A stretch of 45,960 nt of DNA, taken from positions 1-45,960 of the forward strand of contig WRJA01000006.1 in NCBI GenBank assembly GCA_009782435.1, in the 5' to 3' direction. Below, one piece after another: positions 41,761 to 45,960 of this stretch. Under the pieces are notes generated by a model. That model worked only from the letters and a program-made list of their open reading frames with translations. It was not told the DNA's origin and searched no databases. This DNA is from Oscillospiraceae bacterium. Lineage in GTDB: Bacteria > Bacillota > Clostridia > Oscillospirales > Oscillospiraceae. Position 1 is the stretch's first letter. Each line of letters opens with the position of its first letter. Made by a program: the position numbers and the translations under genes.

Positions 41761-43968
41761 TTAGCGGAGCGCTTCGCGCAGGCCGTCGAAGTCGAGGTAG
41801 TCTTCCACGAACTGCTTGAGCAGAAGGTCTTTCGGAATGAATTCGTTATATTTGCCCCTGACCTGCACCTTGTCGGGCAGGGGCAAGTCGTACAGGTTCC
41901 GGTCCGAACTCAAGATGTCGGCTACAATAGCTTCCAACTCTCCAAGCTCTCCGGCGAACTTCACCTCGAGGAAGATAGACGATATCCACAGCAGCCTGTT
42001 GTCCACGTTCCTGTCCAGCAGCGCGTAGTGCAGCGTGAAGAGCTGCCTGGTGCCCACCCACGGAAAGATGGCGAACTTCTTGTCGGACAGTTGCGTGACC
42101 AGGTTCTCCAGAATGCCGCTGTTACGCGCTATGTACCGGATATCCGCGAGCCTCTCGCGGCAGCGTTCGCTCAGGTACGGATAGTCGTCGTCGCAACTCA
42201 TGACGCTGCGCATCTTTCGCACGAGCACAGTGTGCAGGTCGACGTCAAAATCCACGTCCCAATCGACAACGGATATTCCGGGGACCCGCTTGACGAAAAT
42301 CACCTTCGCCGCTTCGTTGACGTCCACCGTTTCCCACGCTATCCCCGCGAGCGCGAAGCGGGTTCCGACAGGGTAGACTTTGTCCACAGTGCCGATCATG
42401 CGGTTCTCGTCCTTTACCAGCAGATAGTCTGTCGAAAGGAATACCGTGAGGAACTTGTGGCTGTTTACGACCTTTTCCCCTTCCCTGCCGATCATCAAGC
42501 CGCCGCGCTCTGTGCGCTCCAGTTGGTTTATGTCGATCAGATGCCCCAGGAGCCTGCGGTAGTCTTCCTGCGGGATGTTCTTGAAGCAGCCGAGGGTCAA
42601 TATACTTTGCGCGAGCGCTGCGGGCGAGAGCTCGCCGTTGCTTTTCAGGTGGCTCATCGTTTGATGGTAGAGCAGGTTGTACGCGTGGTTGTGCGGGTAC
42701 ATCGGTTCCAACCAGTGGTCTTTCGTGTAGATTTCTATGATGGCGATCATTCGGATGAATTCCCAGTTGATGGGGCCAAGTATATCGTCGGTGTTTATGC
42801 GCAGACTCTCCACGAATGTGAACAGGAGCTGCGGTATCTGGCCGCGCCTGCCGCAGCGCCCAAGCCTTTGCGCGAAGCTGGAAACGGTAAGCGGCGCGCT
42901 GACCTGCACCGCCTGGTCGAGCGAGCCTATGTCTATGCCGAGCTCCAGCGTGACTGTCGCCCCGGTCACGATATGCTCGTCCTCCATCTTCATCTCGTCT
43001 TCCGTCGACTCGCGCAGCAGCGCCGACACATTTCCGTGATGCACCCTGTAAACGTCGGGCGCTTTATTCTTTATCGCGATCTCTCTTAGGTTCGCCATTA
43101 TCAGCTCGATTTCCTCGCGGCTGTTCGCGAAGATAATAGTCTTTTGATCGAGCGTCATTTTAAACAGGTATTCGTAGTGCTCGCGGGTTCCGCTGTCGCC
43201 GACCGAGTTGACGTTTATTACGTTTCCGCTGCCGTCCCGCTCGACTGTGTCGCGCTCGTCGCTGTGGTTGGCAAAGCGTTCTACGTGGATCCTGACTCTT
43301 TTTTTCCCTTCGTCCGTGATCGGGGCGGCGCACTCGCGGCCCGTCCCTGTGTTCAGCCATGCCTGCGCCATAGATACGTCGCCCAGCGTCGCGGACAGGC
43401 CGATGCGGCGGGGGACGACGCCCGTCAGTTTTTGCAGCCTTTCCAGCACGCAGAGGAGCTGCACGCCGCGCGCGTCGCGCATGAAGTGGTGGACTTCGTC
43501 GATTATGACGTACCGGAGGTCCGGGAACATCTGCAGGCAGGCGCCGCGTTTGTTTGTGATCAGGCTTTCGAGCGACTCGGGGGTGATTTGGAGTAGGCCT
43601 GAGGGGTTTTTTACCAGATTGTCTTTTTGCGTCTGCGATGCGTCGCCGTGCCATTTGCATACCGGGATGTTCGAGTCGAGGAGGAGCAGCTCCAGGCGTT
43701 TGAACTGGTCGTTGATCAGGGCTTTCAGCGGCGATATGTACATGACTCCGACAGATTTTGACGGGTTTTCATAGAGCTCCGTGAGCACGGGGAGGAAGGC
43801 CGCTTCGGTTTTGCCGGAGGCTGTGCCTGACGAGAGGAGCAGGTTGTCGTCCGTGTCGAATATGACTTCGCAGGCGGCAACTTGTATGCCTCGCAGCTCT
43901 TCCCATTTGTTCCGGTATATGAAATCCTGTATGAACGGGGCAAGCCTGTTGAAAACGTCCAATGTCAA
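41761..43968 (-). CDS. DEAD/DEAH-type superfamily 2 helicase (Lhr/BrxHI-like)
   Basis: 735 residues. Helicase motifs in order: GIQVAACEVIF (Q-like), Walker A SSGTASGKTEAAFLP near 50, YISPLKALINDQF, ITPESLES, Walker B box IIDEVHHF (DEVH) near 155, LSATLGD, ANSREEIE, and the RecA2 block TVTLELGIDIGSLDQAV with FAQRLGRCGRRG near 355-370. A C-terminal half of about 330 residues is unassigned. It reads TTG at 43968 behind AAAGGG and is 79 bases downstream of the ATPase gene. The pairing of a BrxD-like ATPase with an Lhr-like helicase is known from BREX type 2/Pgl systems and from TerB-associated operons. Convergent with the molybdoenzyme operon, 40 bases apart. GC-rich relative to the housekeeping part. 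Confidence 0.9.
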   Translation of the reverse strand: MTLDVFNRLAPFIQDFIYRNKWEELRGIQVAACEVIFDTDDNLLLSSGTASGKTEAAFLPVLTELYENPSKSVGVMYISPLKALINDQFKRLELLLLDSNIPVCKWHGDASQTQKDNLVKNPSGLLQITPESLESLITNKRGACLQMFPDLRYVIIDEVHHFMRDARGVQLLCVLERLQKLTGVVPRRIGLSATLGDVSMAQAWLNTGTGRECAAPITDEGKKRVRIHVERFANHSDERDTVERDGSGNVINVNSVGDSGTREHYEYLFKMTLDQKTIIFANSREEIELIMANLREIAIKNKAPDVYRVHHGNVSALLRESTEDEMKMEDEHIVTGATVTLELGIDIGSLDQAVQVSAPLTVSSFAQRLGRCGRRGQIPQLLFTFVESLRINTDDILGPINWEFIRMIAIIEIYTKDHWLEPMYPHNHAYNLLYHQTMSHLKSNGELSPAALAQSILTLGCFKNIPQEDYRRLLGHLIDINQLERTERGGLMIGREGEKVVNSHKFLTVFLSTDYLLVKDENRMIGTVDKVYPVGTRFALAGIAWETVDVNEAAKVIFVKRVPGISVVDWDVDFDVDLHTVLVRKMRSVMSCDDDYPYLSERCRERLADIRYIARNSGILENLVTQLSDKKFAIFPWVGTRQLFTLHYALLDRNVDNRLLWISSIFLEVKFAGELGELEAIVADILSSDRNLYDLPLPDKVQVRGKYNEFIPKDLLLKQFVEDYLDFDGLREALR

Positions 43969-44047
43969 ATATCCCTTTCAATCTTTAGACCGGCCGGGCG
44001 ACGGTTCGCACCGCGCCGGAGTTAACCGTGAGTGGCATCAAAACACA

Positions 44048-45364
44048 TCATACTTCAAACTCCACGAACTCGGCGTGTATCTCTTCGTCGGTCAGGCCGC
44101 CTTTAGCCATTTCGAAGCTGTTGCTGCCGAGGATGTCGGCGACGCTTTTTTGCGGGTTTTGGTGGAGTATGCCCGATAGTTCGATGAAGTCGCGGATGAT
44201 CTCGCGGGGGGTTATGTGGGTGTCGGCGCCGACCCTGTTGTATTCCACGGTCAGAAAGTACAGCAGGTCTTCGTGCGTGAGCGCCGGAGCGTAGTTGTAC
44301 AACTGCGCGTGGATGTCGCGGAGTTTTTCCACAAGCACGTACATTTCCTCCTGTGTGAGCATCTGCAGGCGGATTATCGGGGCTGTGAGGTCCTTTATAT
44401 CGTCCGTGGCGAAGTGGCCCTCCGCCAGCCGGGAGCGCAGCGCCTCGTAGCTGAATACTCCCCTGTACTTATCCTCGACGCATTGCGGCGTGCCGCCCAT
44501 CAGGAAACCGATGTGCTTCGCTTTCCCTTGCAGGACGTCGTTGTATATCGTGAGTATTTTCTCGTAGTTGTTCTGCCTGGTGATCGAGTTGGGTATTTTG
44601 AAGATGTTCACCAGTTCGTCGATGAGCACGAGCAGCCCCCTGTACCCCGCGCTGACCAGAAACGTCGCCAAAATCTTCAGGAAGTCGTACCATGTTTCGT
44701 CCGTGACTATGAAGTTTATATCCAGGTCGGCTTTCGCTTCCCTGCGGGTGGGGTACTCTCCCCTGAACCATCTGAGCACGTTGCTTTTTTTCGCGGCGTC
44801 GTCCCGGCGGTACGCCCGCCAGTACGCGACTATGGCTTTGGCGAACTCGAAGCCGTTTACCATCCCTTCGAGCGAGCCGGCCACGGCGAATATCTGTTTT
44901 TCCACTTCTGCGTCGAATGCTTCCCCTTCGAGGTTCGTCTGCGTTTTGACCGCGGCCTGGACTCCGGATATCCATTTCTCCAAAATGAGCGGCAGCGCTC
45001 CGCCGTCAGGCTTCGATTTCGTGGAGAGGTTGTGGAGCAGTTCTTTGTATGTCGCCAGCCCCTGCCCTTTCGTGCCTGCGAAGCGACGCTCGGGGGAGAG
45101 GTCTGCGTCGACGACGGCGAAGCCTTTCGCTGTGGCGTAGTTTCGTATCGTTTGCAGGAGGAAGCTTTTTCCGCTGCCGTATTTTCCGACTATGAAGCGG
45201 AATGAGGCGCCGCCGTCGGAGATCATGTCTATGTCGTGCAGTATTGCGGCGATTTCCTGTGCGCGGCCCACTGTGATGTACTCAAGGCCGACGCGCGGCA
45301 CGACGCCGCCTTTGAGGGAGTTTATAAGTATGCCGGCGATGCGGGCGGGTACTGCGTTATTCAT
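44048..45364 (-). CDS. BrxD-like P-loop ATPase (DUF2791 family)
   Basis: 438 residues. The N-terminus (AARIxxxLxxGVVPRxGLxYITVGR type: VPARIAGILINSLKGGVVPR) leads to Walker A FIVGKYGSGKSFLL near 57-70 and Walker B GLLVLIDELVNIF near 250, with a sensor-like GFLMGGTPQCVED near 296. This is the pattern of the ATP-binding proteins called DUF2791 or BrxD. I start it at ATG 45364, which overlaps the TerB gene's stop (ATGA); the open frame extends to 45589 but that part only shadows the TerB gene. The family is thought to act as a DNA-associated motor or loader. It is the middle gene of a three-gene set. Confidence 0.88.
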   Translation of the reverse strand: MNNAVPARIAGILINSLKGGVVPRVGLEYITVGRAQEIAAILHDIDMISDGGASFRFIVGKYGSGKSFLLQTIRNYATAKGFAVVDADLSPERRFAGTKGQGLATYKELLHNLSTKSKPDGGALPLILEKWISGVQAAVKTQTNLEGEAFDAEVEKQIFAVAGSLEGMVNGFEFAKAIVAYWRAYRRDDAAKKSNVLRWFRGEYPTRREAKADLDINFIVTDETWYDFLKILATFLVSAGYRGLLVLIDELVNIFKIPNSITRQNNYEKILTIYNDVLQGKAKHIGFLMGGTPQCVEDKYRGVFSYEALRSRLAEGHFATDDIKDLTAPIIRLQMLTQEEMYVLVEKLRDIHAQLYNYAPALTHEDLLYFLTVEYNRVGADTHITPREIIRDFIELSGILHQNPQKSVADILGSNSFEMAKGGLTDEEIHAEFVEFEV

Positions 45365-45960
45365 AGTGTTATGTATCCCTTGTACTCGTCGTATATGGCG
45401 ATCTCTTCGCTCATGTCGATGATGTTGTCGCCTATGTGATCCGTCGCTTTTTCGTTTATGGAGTCTATCAGCACTTCGAGCATGAGGCCGTTTTCGTCGG
45501 CGAGCGTTCTCAGGTTTCCGTTGCCGTTCAATATGAGCGAGAGCGCTTTTCGTTCCGTTCCGGTGAGGGCGTTTTTCAGGGCGGCCCACGGGTCGTCGTC
45601 AGCGTTTGCGGGCGTCGGGCAGCCGGGGACTTCAGGAGCTGCTTCGGCTTCGGCGGCTGCGGGCGTCGGGCGGCCGGGGACGTCCGGCGCTGCGTCGGCG
45701 TCAGGGACTATCAGGGCTTCCTGCGTGCCTCTCGCTTCTTCGCGTATTCGGGCGAGATTCCTGTGGTCGACAGTCACCACTGTCCGGTTTCTCTCCGTGA
45801 AGAACGCCTCGACAGCTTTCCCGATCACGTCGTCCAGCTCGGCCCCGGTGACAGCCAGCTCTTTGTAATACCCGCTGCGAACTTTCAGCTCGGCGTTCAG
45901 CTTGTATTTGTACTTCGTGGCTTGCCGCAGGCATGATTCCGTCTTTTTCAATATGTAGCC
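45361..45960 (-). CDS. C-terminal part of a TerB-type protein (5' end beyond the window)
   Basis: The frame is open to the right edge (Gly-Tyr-Ile precede the first TTG), so only the last 199 residues are seen. Segments KKTESCLRQATKYKYKLNAE and LKVRSGYYKELA recall the end of the TerB-N region, and DDPWAALKNALTGTERKAL followed by LADENGLMLEVLIDSINEKA, DHIGDNIID and IYDEYKGYI fits the TerB_C domain as I remember it. Between them lies an Ala/Pro linker built of a 17-residue tandem repeat (45607-45708). TerB-N/TerB-C proteins are found in operons with DUF2791 ATPases and superfamily 2 helicases, which is the arrangement here. Its function is unproven; scaffold or sensor is a guess. Confidence 0.75.
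   Translation of the reverse strand, partial: GYILKKTESCLRQATKYKYKLNAELKVRSGYYKELAVTGAELDDVIGKAVEAFFTERNRTVVTVDHRNLARIREEARGTQEALIVPDADAAPDVPGRPTPAAAEAEAAPEVPGCPTPANADDDPWAALKNALTGTERKALSLILNGNGNLRTLADENGLMLEVLIDSINEKATDHIGDNIIDMSEEIAIYDEYKGYITL
45607..45708 (-). repeat. 51-bp tandem repeat (two copies) inside the TerB-type gene
   Basis: Copies at 45607-45657 and 45658-45708 differ mostly at third codon positions. They encode APDVPGRPTPAAAEAEA and APEVPGCPTPANADDDP, 17 residues each, in the linker before the TerB_C domain. Confidence 0.8.

Noticed and set aside
42028-43089. 353-residue open frame on the plus strand opposite the helicase
   Set aside because: Antisense shadow of the helicase; low-information sequence rich in Val, Arg and His. 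The same applies to 44216-45205 opposite the ATPase.
1-45960. CRISPR arrays, insertion sequences, rRNA genes, prophage
   Set aside because: I saw no regularly spaced repeats, transposase or integrase motifs, rRNA sequence or phage structural genes in the window.
41761-45960. A complete BREX system
   Set aside because: Only BrxD- and BrxHI-like proteins are present. PglX, PglZ, BrxC/PglY, BrxA and BrxB are not in the window, so the name would be unsupported.

Overview
The window reads as chromosomal DNA of an uncultured anaerobic member of the class Clostridia (Firmicutes). The grounds are a compact Firmicutes-type division/cell-wall cluster headed by mraZ, a MurE with the meso-diaminopimelate motif DNPR, an HPr with both the His15 and Ser46 regions, a ferredoxin-linked 2-oxoacid oxidoreductase, and many genes joined by ATGA overlaps behind plain sigma-A promoters. 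I cannot name the genus. Bases 1 to about 75 look like an error-rich contig end.

Layout. (1) 1-2483, minus strand: a UroD-family protein followed by an Old Yellow Enzyme-type NADH:flavin oxidoreductase cut by the left edge. (2) 14308 down to 2705, minus: promoter, MraZ boxes, mraZ-rsmH-ftsL-ftsI/spoVD-murE-mraY-ftsW-murG-ftsQ, then ftsZ with its own promoter and a terminator. murF, murD, murC, murB and ftsA are not in this cluster. (3) 18071 to 14523, minus: uvrC-rsmD-coaD-coiled-coil protein. (4) 18515 to 18123, minus: a free-standing HPr gene with its own promoter and terminator. (5) 26692 to 18582, minus: capA-chrA-chrA-phoH-ybeY-era-recO-mutS2, with overlapping or closely spaced genes. 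(6) 26809-28560, plus: rlmD-like rRNA methyltransferase and a strong bidirectional terminator. (7) 32076 to 28674, minus: a P-loop ATPase, a ferredoxin and the three subunits of a 2-oxoacid (probably 2-oxoisovalerate) ferredoxin oxidoreductase. (8) 34416 to 32140, minus: a degenerate deacetylase-like secreted protein and a MocA-like nucleotidyltransferase fused to an HD domain. (9) tRNA-Thr(GGT) at 34563-34638. (10) 34832-41720, plus: an FAD protein, an anchored beta-propeller protein, and a two-gene molybdopterin/iron-sulfur enzyme that closely resembles pyrogallol-phloroglucinol transhydroxylase. (11) 45960 to 41761, minus: the end of a TerB-type protein, a BrxD-like ATPase and an Lhr/BrxHI-like helicase.

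The first 38 kb are mostly housekeeping genes of intermediate GC. From about 39.0 kb to the right edge the DNA is clearly richer in GC (hand counts of 60-base samples: 28/60 at 7801, 31/60 at 38641, 39/60 at 39841, 43/60 at 43381), which suggests that the molybdoenzyme operon and the TerB/ATPase/helicase cassette came by transfer. These two modules are the most interesting content: a candidate anaerobic phenol-ring transhydroxylase, and a three-gene DNA-processing or defence cassette whose remaining partners, if any, lie beyond the right edge.
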